Shown here: one piece after another, positions 40,437 through 47,274 of the stretch | Layout of the letters: each line of letters starts with the position of its first letter | Numbering within the stretch: position 1 is the stretch's first letter | NCBI RefSeq assembly: GCF_900100085.1 | Contig: NZ_FNEJ01000022.1 | Coordinates: 29,057-93,056, forward strand | Direction of reading: 5' to 3' | Source: Salipiger marinus | GTDB taxonomy: Bacteria > Pseudomonadota > Alphaproteobacteria > Rhodobacterales > Rhodobacteraceae | Length of the DNA stretch: 64,000 nt | Made by a program: the position numbers and the translations under genes | Notes under the pieces: model-generated | The model's database searches: none | What the model was told of the DNA's origin: nothing | Seen by the model: the letters and a program-made list of their open reading frames with translations, nothing else

Positions 40437-40490
40437 CAAATATCCCGGGGGGGGCGCGCGGAACGCGCGCGGGGGGCAGCGCCCCCCCGC
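40437..40490 (-). repeat. Dispersed intergenic palindromic repeat, copy E
   Basis: Read on the minus strand: GGGGGGGCGCTGCCCCCC, GCGCGCGTTCCGCGCGC, CCCCCCCGGGATATTTGCA. Same layout as copies A-C. Confidence 0.65.
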
Positions 40491-40514
40491 CTCCCGTGCC
40501 GCCGGAGCCCGGCC

Positions 40515-40991
40515 ATGATCCACGAGGACATCACCGAATTTGCGACAGCCCTGCCGCCTTTCACCGGCATCGCGGGGCTCGATCTGGGCACCAAGACCAT
40601 TGGCGTCGCGCTGTCGGACCGGCTGCTGACCGTGGCCACGCCGCTGGAAACCATCCGCCGCAAGAAATTCACCCTTGATGCCGAGGCGCTGCTGGCCCTC
40701 CTGCGCGGGCGCGAGGCGGGCGGCATCGTGCTGGGTCTGCCGCGCAACATGGATGGCAGCGAAGGTCCGCGCTGCCAGTCCACCCGAGCTTTCGCCCGCA
40801 ATTTCGCGCAGATCTGGCCCGGCCCGATCACCTACTGGGACGAACGCCTGTCCACCGTCGCCGCCGAACGCGCCCTGCTGGAGGCGGATACCTCGCGCCG
40901 CCGCCGCGCCGAACTCATCGACCATGTGGCGGCCTCGTTCATCCTGCAGGGCGCGCTCGACCGGCTGCGCCATCTGCGCGATCACGCATGA
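40515..40991 (+). CDS. ruvX: Holliday junction resolvase-like protein RuvX/YqgF
   Basis: A 158-residue RNase H-fold nuclease. Seen are [15 protein letters not shown] (catalytic Asp, residue 22), [20 protein letters not shown], and DERLST (near 112). It processes rRNA 3' ends and possibly recombination junctions. Coupled by ATGA to the DUF1289 gene. Confidence 0.92.
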   Translation: MIHEDITEFATALPPFTGIAGLDLGTKTIGVALSDRLLTVATPLETIRRKKFTLDAEALLALLRGREAGGIVLGLPRNMDGSEGPRCQSTRAFARNFAQIWPGPITYWDERLSTVAAERALLEADTSRRRRAELIDHVAASFILQGALDRLRHLRDHA

Positions 40992-41203
40992 CCGACACAC
41001 CGCCGCAAAGCCCCTGCGTCAAGCTCTGCTCCATCGACGCAGGCTCTGGCCTGTGCCGGGGCTGCCTGCGCAGCCTTGACGAGATCGCGGCATGGGGCAG
41101 GCTCGATCCGCGGGCGCAGCGCGCGATCCTCGCCGACCTGCCGCACCGCAGCGCCCGGCTTTCGGGCTCCTCGCAGGACGCCCCGCCGCTTTCCCGCCGC
41201 TGA
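40988..41203 (+). CDS. DUF1289 Cys-rich small protein
   Basis: A 71-residue protein with the DUF1289 pattern [29 protein letters not shown], four Cys that probably bind a metal or Fe-S cluster. Overlaps ruvX by 4 bases. Function unknown. Confidence 0.85.
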   Translation: MTDTPPQSPCVKLCSIDAGSGLCRGCLRSLDEIAAWGRLDPRAQRAILADLPHRSARLSGSSQDAPPLSRR

Positions 41204-41280
41204 CCCGGCGCCATCGCGCGGCACGGCCCGGGCAGCCGGGCCGACCCGTCGCAGGGGCTCTGACCACGGCGCCTCGCACA

Positions 41281-41311
41281 TAAAAATCGCGCCTCCCTGC
41301 GGAAGGCGCGA
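41281..41311 (-). terminator. Terminator of the TSUP exporter gene
   Basis: TCGCGCCT, 9-base loop, AGGCGCGA, followed on the minus strand by TTTTTA; 31 bases past the stop. Confidence 0.75.
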
Positions 41312-41341
41312 CATAAGGCCAGACCCGTCAGGCGCCCGGGA

Positions 41342-42163
41342 TCAGAACAGCGATTTGCGCAGCATGTTGACGGCCACGATCAGGATGAACACCGCAAAAG
41401 CGCGGCGCAGGGTCTTGTCCTGAATGGAATGGGCCAGCTTTGCACCCATGGGCGCGGTGATCAGCGTCATCGAGATGGCGATCAGGAAGGCGCCCAGATT
41501 GACCGCGCCGAAGGTCAGCGGCGGGCGCACCTCCTCGGGGATCTCCACCAGCAGGAAGGCCGCGACCGAGGGCACCGCGATCAGCAGGCCGAAGCCCGCC
41601 GCCGTGGCCACGGCGCGATGGATCGGCACCGCGCAGAGCGTCATCAGCGGCACGCCGAAACTGCCGCCGCCAATGCCCATCAGCACCGACAGGAAGCCCA
41701 CCACCGGCGACAGCGACAGCCGTTTCCAGCCGGTGGGCATCGCGTCCGCCAGCCGCCATTCGCGCTTGCCGAAGGCGAAATAGAGCCCGATGCACACCGC
41801 CAGAACCCCGAACAGCGCCTGCAGGAAGGTGGTGGTCAGCCGCGAGGCCGCAGCCACCCCGATCAGCGCCCCCACCGCGATTCCGGGCGCCCATGTCCTG
41901 AGGATGCTCCAGTCCACAGCACCCTTCTTGTTGTGCGACATGACCGACCGCGCCGAGGTGACGATGATCGTGGCCAGCGAGGTGGCAAGGCAGATCTGCA
42001 TCAGCCACGGGCTGCCATAGCCCAGCGTCTCGAAGGTGAAGAGGAAGGCGGGCACCAGCACGATGCCCCCTCCCACGCCCAGAAGTCCGGCCAATATGCC
42101 CGCAAAGGCGCTGGTGACCATCAAAAGCCCCAGCAGGGGCAGCAGGGTTGCGACATCGAACAT
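41342..42163 (-). CDS. TauE/SafE-family (TSUP) sulfite/anion exporter
   Basis: A 273-residue membrane protein with eight helices in two repeats, each starting with the family's Gly-rich motif (GVGGGIVLVPAF near residue 29; GIGGGSFGVPLM near 169). It likely exports sulfonates, sulfite or other organic anions. Start 42163 (MFDVATLL); a preceding Arg-rich open stretch is excluded. Confidence 0.88.
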   Translation of the reverse strand: MFDVATLLPLLGLLMVTSAFAGILAGLLGVGGGIVLVPAFLFTFETLGYGSPWLMQICLATSLATIIVTSARSVMSHNKKGAVDWSILRTWAPGIAVGALIGVAAASRLTTTFLQALFGVLAVCIGLYFAFGKREWRLADAMPTGWKRLSLSPVVGFLSVLMGIGGGSFGVPLMTLCAVPIHRAVATAAGFGLLIAVPSVAAFLLVEIPEEVRPPLTFGAVNLGAFLIAISMTLITAPMGAKLAHSIQDKTLRRAFAVFILIVAVNMLRKSLF

Positions 42164-42220
42164 GGGGCGGGCTCCTCTTTGCCTTTTGCGCTTAGCCCCG
42201 CCCGCGCGCGGGCGCAAGGC

Positions 42221-43228
42221 TCAGGCGGCAGGCTCCAGCTGCGCCAGCGCCGCCTCCACCACCTCGGGGCCCGCGCCGGGGCGGTGCGCCTGTTCCGACA
42301 GCAGCCGCCGCCAGCCCCGCGCGCCGGGACGCCCGGCAAAGAGCCCCAGCATGTGGCGGGTGATCTGGTTGAGCTTTCCGCCCGAAGCCAGATGCCGTTC
42401 GGTATAGGGCAGCATGGCGCGGGCCACGTCCTCGGGCGCGGGGGCCGCGCGGGCCTCGCCGAAGATCCGGGCATCGGCCTCCGCCAGAATGTCCCAAGGC
42501 TGGTGATAGGCGGCGCGGCCCACCATCACCCCGGACAGGCCCTGCGCCAGCAGCGTCTCCGCCTCGGCAAGGCTCTGCACCCCGCCATTGATCGAAATCT
42601 GCAGATCCGGAAAGGCCTGCGCCATCTCCAGCACCAGCGCGTAATCAAGCGGCGGAATGTCGCGGTTTTCCTTGGGGCTGAGCCCCTGCAGCCAAGCCTT
42701 GCGCGCATGGATGATGACCCGCTGGCAGCCCGCCTGCGCCACCTGCTCCAGAAACGCGGGCAGCACCTCGCGCGGCTCCTGATCGTCCACCCCGATGCGG
42801 CATTTCACCGTGACCTCCGCCGTCACCGCCGCGCGCATCGCCGCGACGCAGTCGGCCACGAGGCCGGGATGTTTCATCAGCACCGCGCCGAAAGTGCCCG
42901 ACTGCACCCGGTCGGAGGGGCAGCCGCAGTTGAGGTTGATTTCGGGATAGCCCGCCGCCTGCCCCAGCCGCGCCGCCTGCGCCAGTTCCTGCGGATCGGA
43001 GCCGCCAAGCTGCAGCGCGACCGGCTGCTCTGCGGCATCGTGATCCAGCAGATGCACCGCCCCCCCGCGCACCAGCGCGGGCGCCGTCACCATCTCGGTA
43101 TACAGCAGCGCCCGATGCGACAGCAGCCGGTGCAGATACCGGCAGTGTCGGTCCGTCCAGTCCATCATGGGCGCGACGGACAGACGGGAAGCCGTTGATA
43201 TCTCCTTTTTTCTTTTTTTCTCAGCCAC
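42221..43228 (-). CDS. dusA: tRNA-dihydrouridine synthase A
   Basis: A 335-residue FMN enzyme that reduces U20/U20a in tRNA. LSVAPMMDWTDRHCRYLHRLLS (residues 16-37) and the catalytic Cys in NCGCPSDRVQSGTFGAVLM (near 100) are intact. The first 15 residues (Lys-rich) differ from the usual compact start and abut the island boundary, as expected when a dusA-targeting element replaces the 5' end. The gene looks functional. Confidence 0.94.
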   Translation of the reverse strand: MAEKKRKKEISTASRLSVAPMMDWTDRHCRYLHRLLSHRALLYTEMVTAPALVRGGAVHLLDHDAAEQPVALQLGGSDPQELAQAARLGQAAGYPEINLNCGCPSDRVQSGTFGAVLMKHPGLVADCVAAMRAAVTAEVTVKCRIGVDDQEPREVLPAFLEQVAQAGCQRVIIHARKAWLQGLSPKENRDIPPLDYALVLEMAQAFPDLQISINGGVQSLAEAETLLAQGLSGVMVGRAAYHQPWDILAEADARIFGEARAAPAPEDVARAMLPYTERHLASGGKLNQITRHMLGLFAGRPGARGWRRLLSEQAHRPGAGPEVVEAALAQLEPAA

Positions 43229-43266
43229 TTCGGCGCACCTTCAGCTCGTCTCGTTTCCGCTCATTA
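43160..43266. other. Predicted island attachment junction at the dusA 5' end
   Basis: dusA and the adjacent integrase diverge from here. dusA-associated integrases insert their elements in the first codons of dusA and regenerate its 5' end. The exact core cannot be given because the other island end lies outside the window. Confidence 0.45.
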
Positions 43267-43335
43267 TGGACCAAATCAGTCGATTTTGACACTGGATTTG
43301 GTCCTGTGGACCAAATACAGTTCCATGGACCAAAT
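43267..43335. repeat. Iterated TGGACCAAAT sites before the integrase
   Basis: Three direct copies (43267-43276, 43307-43316, 43326-43335) and one inverted ATTTGGTCC (43296-43304) in 69 bases, ending 13 bases before the integrase ATG. Candidate arm-type integrase sites or operator sites of int. Confidence 0.7.
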
Positions 43336-43347
43336 GGGGAGACCATC

Positions 43348-44418
43348 ATGGGCTCGATCACCACGCGCAAACGCAAGGATGGACATAACAGCTACAGGGC
43401 ACGTGTACGAGTGATGCGCGAGGGCACCGTCTATCATGAGACGAAGACTTTTGACAGACGTCCAGCTGCGACCGCCTGGATAAAGAAACGCGAGAAAGAG
43501 CTAGCAAGACCTGGTGCGCTGGAAGAGTTGAACGCATCCGATCCCCCGCTGTCCAAAGCGATCGAGCGCTATACCGAGGAAGCCGTGAAGGACATCGGCC
43601 GCACGAAAGCGCAGGTCCTCAGGACCATCACCACCTACCCGATCGCCGATCTGCCCTGCTCCACCATCAAGGCGAAGGATATCATCGAGTTCCTTCAGTC
43701 ACTGCCTGGACAACCGCAAACCGTCGGGAACTACGCGAGCCATCTCGCCTCCATTTTCGCCATAGCCCGACCGATGTGGGACTTTCGACTGGATGACCGG
43801 GAGATGAGAGACGCGATCACCGTCGCGCGCCGCATGGGGATCATCTCCCGTTCTGCGCAGCGGAACCGCAGGCCCACCCTTGATGAACTCGACCGGCTGC
43901 TGGCCCACTTCATTGATCGGCGCCAGAGAACGCCTCAAGCCATGCCCATGCACAAGGTGATCGTTTTCGCTCTCTTCTCGACGCGCCGACAGGCAGAGAT
44001 CACCCGGCTCACCTGGGATGACTTTCAGAAGGAGCACAAGCGCATCCTGGTCCGCGACATGAAGCATCCCGGCGAAAAACTCGGAAACGATACCTGGGTC
44101 GATCTGCCTGAGGAGGCCATTCGGGTCATCGACAGTATGCGCAAGAGCAAGGCTGAGATCTTCCCCTACTCCCCGGACGCGATCACGACCAACTTCACAC
44201 GCGCTTGCAAGCTACTCGGGATCGAGGATCTGCACTTCCACGATCTGCGCCACGAAGGCATTTCCCGGTTGTTCGAGATGGGTTGGAACATCCCCCATGT
44301 CGCGGCGGTCAGCGGACACAGGTCTTGGGTTAGCCTGAAACGCTATACGCACATCCGAGAAACAGGCGACAAATATGCAAACTGGCCGGGAATGCAGGTC
44401 GCAATCGACAGAGCCTGA
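43348..44418 (+). CDS. dusA-associated tyrosine integrase of the stress island
   Basis: A 356-residue recombinase. The N-terminus MGSITTRKRKDG with a following YRARVRV is a typical arm-binding beta-sheet domain. The catalytic domain shows the first Arg in STRRQAEI (near residue 214), HDLRHEGISRL (His-x-x-Arg, near 295), SGHRSWVSLKRYTHIR (second His and nucleophilic Tyr near 333). It lies 119 bases from dusA in divergent orientation. Start 43348 avoids a 51-residue upstream frame reading through the repeats. Base composition is lower in GC than in the core genes. Confidence 0.87.
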   Translation: MGSITTRKRKDGHNSYRARVRVMREGTVYHETKTFDRRPAATAWIKKREKELARPGALEELNASDPPLSKAIERYTEEAVKDIGRTKAQVLRTITTYPIADLPCSTIKAKDIIEFLQSLPGQPQTVGNYASHLASIFAIARPMWDFRLDDREMRDAITVARRMGIISRSAQRNRRPTLDELDRLLAHFIDRRQRTPQAMPMHKVIVFALFSTRRQAEITRLTWDDFQKEHKRILVRDMKHPGEKLGNDTWVDLPEEAIRVIDSMRKSKAEIFPYSPDAITTNFTRACKLLGIEDLHFHDLRHEGISRLFEMGWNIPHVAAVSGHRSWVSLKRYTHIRETGDKYANWPGMQVAIDRA

Positions 44419-44823
44419 GCTCAGCCCGCCTTGCCGAAGGTTCCCCAGCCTGAAACTTTGAAGGAAGCTCAAATAGGCCACACTCCAAGCGATCTGCCTT
44501 CAAATTATCGAAGTATCGTTGGTTGCGGGGGCAGGATCTGATCACAACTTGCGCCCCGAGCAAGTAAAGATGGTTGCGGGAGGGCGCACCCATCATAACT
44601 TGCCACTGGACGGTCGGCCCATGGGGCCAGATGATGTTAGAGATGTATCTAAGAAAATTGCGATGGTTGTGGGGATTTCCCGCGGTCTGGAATTGCTATT
44701 TCGAGCGGTAGCTTAGCCTTGGCGGAAACGCGACAGCACTCTTGAGCGCTGCCCTCCGAAGGTGGAGGTTTAAATCCCGATAACGCGTCACTACTTCGTT
44801 GGTCTTTCAAACAACGTAAGAAA
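44419..44823. other. 405-base region with tandem repeat and tRNA-like segment, no convincing gene
   Basis: Two 32-base units about 51 bases apart (44520-44551, 44571-44602) share TGGTTGCGGG at one end and ATCAnAACTTG at the other. At 44700-44795 a stretch with GGAGGTTTAAATCCC and a D-arm-like GGCGGAAACGCGACAG resembles a degenerate tRNA but does not fold cleanly. A 65-residue frame (44519-44716) reflects the repeat and is not accepted as a gene. Confidence 0.4.
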
Positions 44824-44851
44824 CTACCGGCCCCGTTCGCGGGGCCGGTAG
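44824..44851 (-). terminator. Terminator of the hsp20-ndufs4-omega-SPW operon
   Basis: 12-bp perfect stem CTACCGGCCCCG / CGGGGCCGGTAG with a TTCG loop; on the minus strand followed by TTTCTT. It lies 6 bases past the SPW gene stop. Confidence 0.8.
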
Positions 44852-44856
44852 CCAAA

Positions 44857-45219
44857 TTAGGCTGTCAGAGCAGAATTCCCACCGTCGTTCTTCCAGCGCC
44901 GCCAGGCGGGAAAGGCCAGCGCGAGCACGCCGAGGGCCACATGGGCAAGCGCGATACTGAGCGTGAAGCCGGCTACGAGAGCCCATGGGCTGATCGCAGC
45001 CCAGACACCCGCAACCATACGCGCCCAGTCAAGCCCTTCATGCGGTCGCCAAAGCGCAATTGCGGCAAGCACTGCGATCAGTCCTCCTGTCAGTAGGGCG
45101 CTCCAGAAGGCAATATCGGTCATCGTGACGACGAAGGGCAACCCAGCGAGGGCTAGGCCCGCGAGAAGGCTGATGCCGTCGCCAAGCTTGTCATAGTTCG
45201 TGGTCCAGGTCTTGCTCAT
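44857..45219 (-). CDS. SPW-repeat membrane protein
   Basis: A 120-residue membrane protein with four helices. Residues 65-85 carry the WARMVAGVWAAISPWALVAG pattern that names SPW repeats. A GGAGGTAAC ribosome-binding site precedes the ATG at 45219. Last gene of the leftward hsp20 operon. Its place is similar to that of the HdeD-type membrane proteins of stress-tolerance loci, although it is not HdeD. Role unknown. Confidence 0.75.
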   Translation of the reverse strand: MSKTWTTNYDKLGDGISLLAGLALAGLPFVVTMTDIAFWSALLTGGLIAVLAAIALWRPHEGLDWARMVAGVWAAISPWALVAGFTLSIALAHVALGVLALAFPAWRRWKNDGGNSALTA

Positions 45220-45249
45220 GGTGTTACCTCCTTTCTCTTCACCAGGGAT

Positions 45250-45489
45250 TCAATGCGGCCGAGCCAGCCGCTTGGGCGCCGGCGCAGGCAGGAAGGGCAA
45301 CAGCTCCTCCTGCGAAATCGCACCGGTCGCGATCTCTTCCAAGGCAAGCTCTTCGGTTGCTTGCCGTTTAGGTTCGACCCGCGGTTCTGCCCCGGCCCTC
45401 AGCGCCCGGCTGCGGGCGCTCGCGGCGAGGACCAGTGCGAAACGATCGGGCACCGCCTGCTGGGCATCAATTGCAACGAAGGGATTCAT
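45250..45489 (-). CDS. RNA polymerase omega-like protein (stand-alone paralogue)
   Basis: A 79-residue protein. Residues 12-60 follow the omega pattern: VPDRFALVLAASARSRALRAG, a short basic linker, then EELALEEIATGAI. The housekeeping omega (RpoZ) is normally in another operon with a different N-terminus (ARVTVEDC). This copy lacks it and has a Pro/Lys-rich tail. It overlaps the preceding NDUFS4-like gene by 4 bases (ATGA). It may alter RNA polymerase during stress, or act in (p)ppGpp response; inferred only. Confidence 0.7.
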   Translation of the reverse strand: MNPFVAIDAQQAVPDRFALVLAASARSRALRAGAEPRVEPKRQATEELALEEIATGAISQEELLPFLPAPAPKRLARPH

Positions 45490-46217
45490 GCCGCCCTCCC
45501 TTCCTCAACGGATGGATACAATCCGTCGGCGGCCACCGCCGCTTCAAGCGCCAACAGCGCTCGTTCAACCTCGGCAAACTGCGATGCACGCTGGTTTTCC
45601 GGCATGCCTTCGGTGCTGGCGACATCCTGAAGATACTCCGTGTAGGCCCAGTTCATCAGGATAGAACGGCGAGCCTCCAACGACAGGCTGGCGTCCGAAG
45701 CAACTTCAATGGGAGAACGCCCATCATCGCCGCCTTTCGGATCGCCCCGCCGTTTTGCGCCGGCCATCGCGTCACGATAGGTTTGCCGCATCTCGGACAG
45801 TCCGAGCCGAGAGAGCGTGGCATCGGACCACAGCCCGGCCTGCCTGTCCCGTGCCCGGGCGGCACGGCGCGCGGCTTCGCCTGCCGGCAGATGCACCTCG
45901 TAAGCCACCCCCAGACGCTTTGCATGGCGAATAGCGGCTTCCAGCGTCGGAAAGCTAAGGTCTATCTGCTGGATCGTGTCGTCGCCACCCGTCCAGCCCA
46001 TCAAAGGCTCGAGCCAAGGACCGGTCCGGCGTGGAAAGCTCATCTTCCAGCCCTTCGTACGCGTGCGCCCCGAGGTCATCGCCGATTTCGACGGTTTCCA
46101 TATCCGGGCGACCGCATCGTCCGGCAGAGAAGAGTCCCAGTCTGGTCGCGAACCGGCCTGACTCAGAATGGGTGATACATGTGATTGTCCTGTGAAATCT
46201 CCGCTGATCACGTTCAT
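45486..46217 (-). CDS. NDUFS4-like (complex I accessory subunit) domain protein
   Basis: A 243-residue protein. Residues 33-112 match the ETC complex I subunit conserved region (NDUFS4 type): ARIWKPSKSAMTSGRTRTKG, a conserved LEPLMGWTGGDDTIQQI and LSFPTLEAAIRHAKRLGVAY. The C-terminal 130 residues are a second region with an SLSLEARRSILMNWAYTEYL segment, not seen in the mitochondrial protein. Ribosome-binding site GGAGG 7 bases before 46217. Second gene of the hsp20 operon. Possibly stabilises or remodels complex I under heat or oxidative stress. Confidence 0.72.
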   Translation of the reverse strand: MNVISGDFTGQSHVSPILSQAGSRPDWDSSLPDDAVARIWKPSKSAMTSGRTRTKGWKMSFPRRTGPWLEPLMGWTGGDDTIQQIDLSFPTLEAAIRHAKRLGVAYEVHLPAGEAARRAARARDRQAGLWSDATLSRLGLSEMRQTYRDAMAGAKRRGDPKGGDDGRSPIEVASDASLSLEARRSILMNWAYTEYLQDVASTEGMPENQRASQFAEVERALLALEAAVAADGLYPSVEEGRAA

Positions 46218-46297
46218 CTCTTAGCCTCCAGATTGCAGGAAGGGCGTCCGGCCGCCACCCGAGCGGCCGGAACGTCCCGTTCTGGGTCCAAGCTGGT

Positions 46298-46795
46298 TCA
46301 GGCCGCGACCGGTTCCGGCTCTGGAGCTGTCTCGAGCTGCCTGGTCTCGAGACCCTCGGTCGCCTCAGCCGACGCGATCTCGATCCGACGCGGTTTGAGT
46401 TCCTCGGGGATCTCGCGCTTGAGCTCGACGGTCAGCAAGCCGTTCGACAGCGTGGCCGCTTCGACCCGGACGTGATCGGCCAGTTCGAACCGACGTTCAA
46501 ACGACCGGCCGGCGATGCCACGATAGAGATAGCTGACACCGCCGTCACCTTCGGGCGTCTCCTTGCGGCCCGACACGATCAGCATGTTCTTGTCTTGGGT
46601 CAGGGTCAGATCGTCTTCGGCAAAGCCCGCCACCGCCATGTCGATGCGATAGTCGTCCTCGCCGGTCTTGACGATGTCATAAGGCGGCCAGTTGTCGAGC
46701 GTCTCCACTCGACGGGCTGTCTCGAGCGCGTCGAGCATACGGTCGAAGCCAACGCTCGAACGGAACAGAGGTGCAAAATCAAGTGTCGTTGCCAT
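46298..46795 (-). CDS. Small heat shock protein Hsp20 (IbpA-like)
   Basis: A 165-residue chaperone with an alpha-crystallin domain (residues 38-130; YLYRGIAGRSFERRF near 88 and ATLSNGLLTVELKRE near 115). N-terminal region FAPLFRSSVGFDRM resembles IbpA. Start at 46795 chosen because AGGAGG is 8 bases upstream; the ATG at 46801 is too close. Leads the operon hsp20-ndufs4-omega-SPW. Confidence 0.92.
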   Translation of the reverse strand: MATTLDFAPLFRSSVGFDRMLDALETARRVETLDNWPPYDIVKTGEDDYRIDMAVAGFAEDDLTLTQDKNMLIVSGRKETPEGDGGVSYLYRGIAGRSFERRFELADHVRVEAATLSNGLLTVELKREIPEELKPRRIEIASAEATEGLETRQLETAPEPEPVAA

Positions 46796-46899
46796 AGCCA
46801 TATCCTCCTTTGAGCAACATGGGTACAGACATCGGGAGCACCGCAGGAGCGATGTCCCGCTTTATGGCCGATCCCCATCTGGGCGATCTGCATAAAGTG

Positions 46900-46927
46900 A
46901 TTTGGAACAGCACCTTACGGTTTCAAG
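46900..46927 (-). promoter_or_regulatory. RpoH-like promoter of the hsp20 operon
   Basis: On the minus strand: CTTGAAA (46927-46921) and CCAAAT (46905-46900), with 18 bases between CTTG and the -10 box. The alphaproteobacterial RpoH layout is CTTG-N17/18-CYTAT-like. It directs transcription to the Hsp20 start about 105 bases downstream. Confidence 0.55.
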
Positions 46928-47007
46928 AGGATGCTCGGAAACTTTTTTCTACGAACAGCTCTCCTATATTTCTCTTGCTTCCTTGTAGCATTCGAAAGGA
47001 GGAGATC

Positions 47008-47232
47008 ATGACCGAAAACGACGTGAAAAGCATCCTGGGTCCCGGCACGGACCCCACGCTTCTGTCTGATATTCTGCGCACCGGCGCCGACGCCTCCGAA
47101 CTTGCCTGTGCCAAGGCCTGGGTCGAGGCGGACGAGGCGCAGGTCGATGCCCATAGCCCCTTCCCATCGGGCCGGGTCGCCCGGCTGGTCGAATTGCTCG
47201 AAGCCGATCAGGAAGAAGATGATCTGCAGTAG
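47008..47232 (+). CDS. Small acidic protein of the stress island
   Basis: A 74-residue acidic, helical protein with a strong ribosome-binding site (AGGAGGAG 7 bases before ATG 47008). No recognised family. It is divergent from the Hsp20 gene, and convergent with the debranching enzyme gene across a hairpin. The upstream open frame (to 46810) overlaps the Hsp20 promoter region and is not accepted. Confidence 0.55.
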   Translation: MTENDVKSILGPGTDPTLLSDILRTGADASELACAKAWVEADEAQVDAHSPFPSGRVARLVELLEADQEEDDLQ

Positions 47233-47240
47233 CAGAAATC

Positions 47241-47268
47241 GGGCTGGCGCAGACGATGGCGCCAGCCC
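47241..47268. terminator. Bidirectional terminator between the small gene and the debranching enzyme gene
   Basis: GGGCTGGCGC, 8-base loop, GCGCCAGCCC, 10-bp perfect stem in a 42-base convergent gap, with CTTC/TTTC flanks. Confidence 0.65.
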
Positions 47269-47274
47269 GTCCCT

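Noticed and set aside
43267..43335. CRISPR-like array
   Set aside because: Repeat units of about 10 bases with uneven short spacing and one inverted copy do not fit a CRISPR; interpreted as integrase or operator sites.
44519..44716. 65-residue frame in the gap after the integrase
   Set aside because: Its residues mirror the two tandem DNA repeats; no ribosome-binding site or family.
44700..44795. Functional tRNA gene
   Set aside because: The T-loop-like sequence is present but the acceptor and T stems do not pair properly; noted only as tRNA-like.
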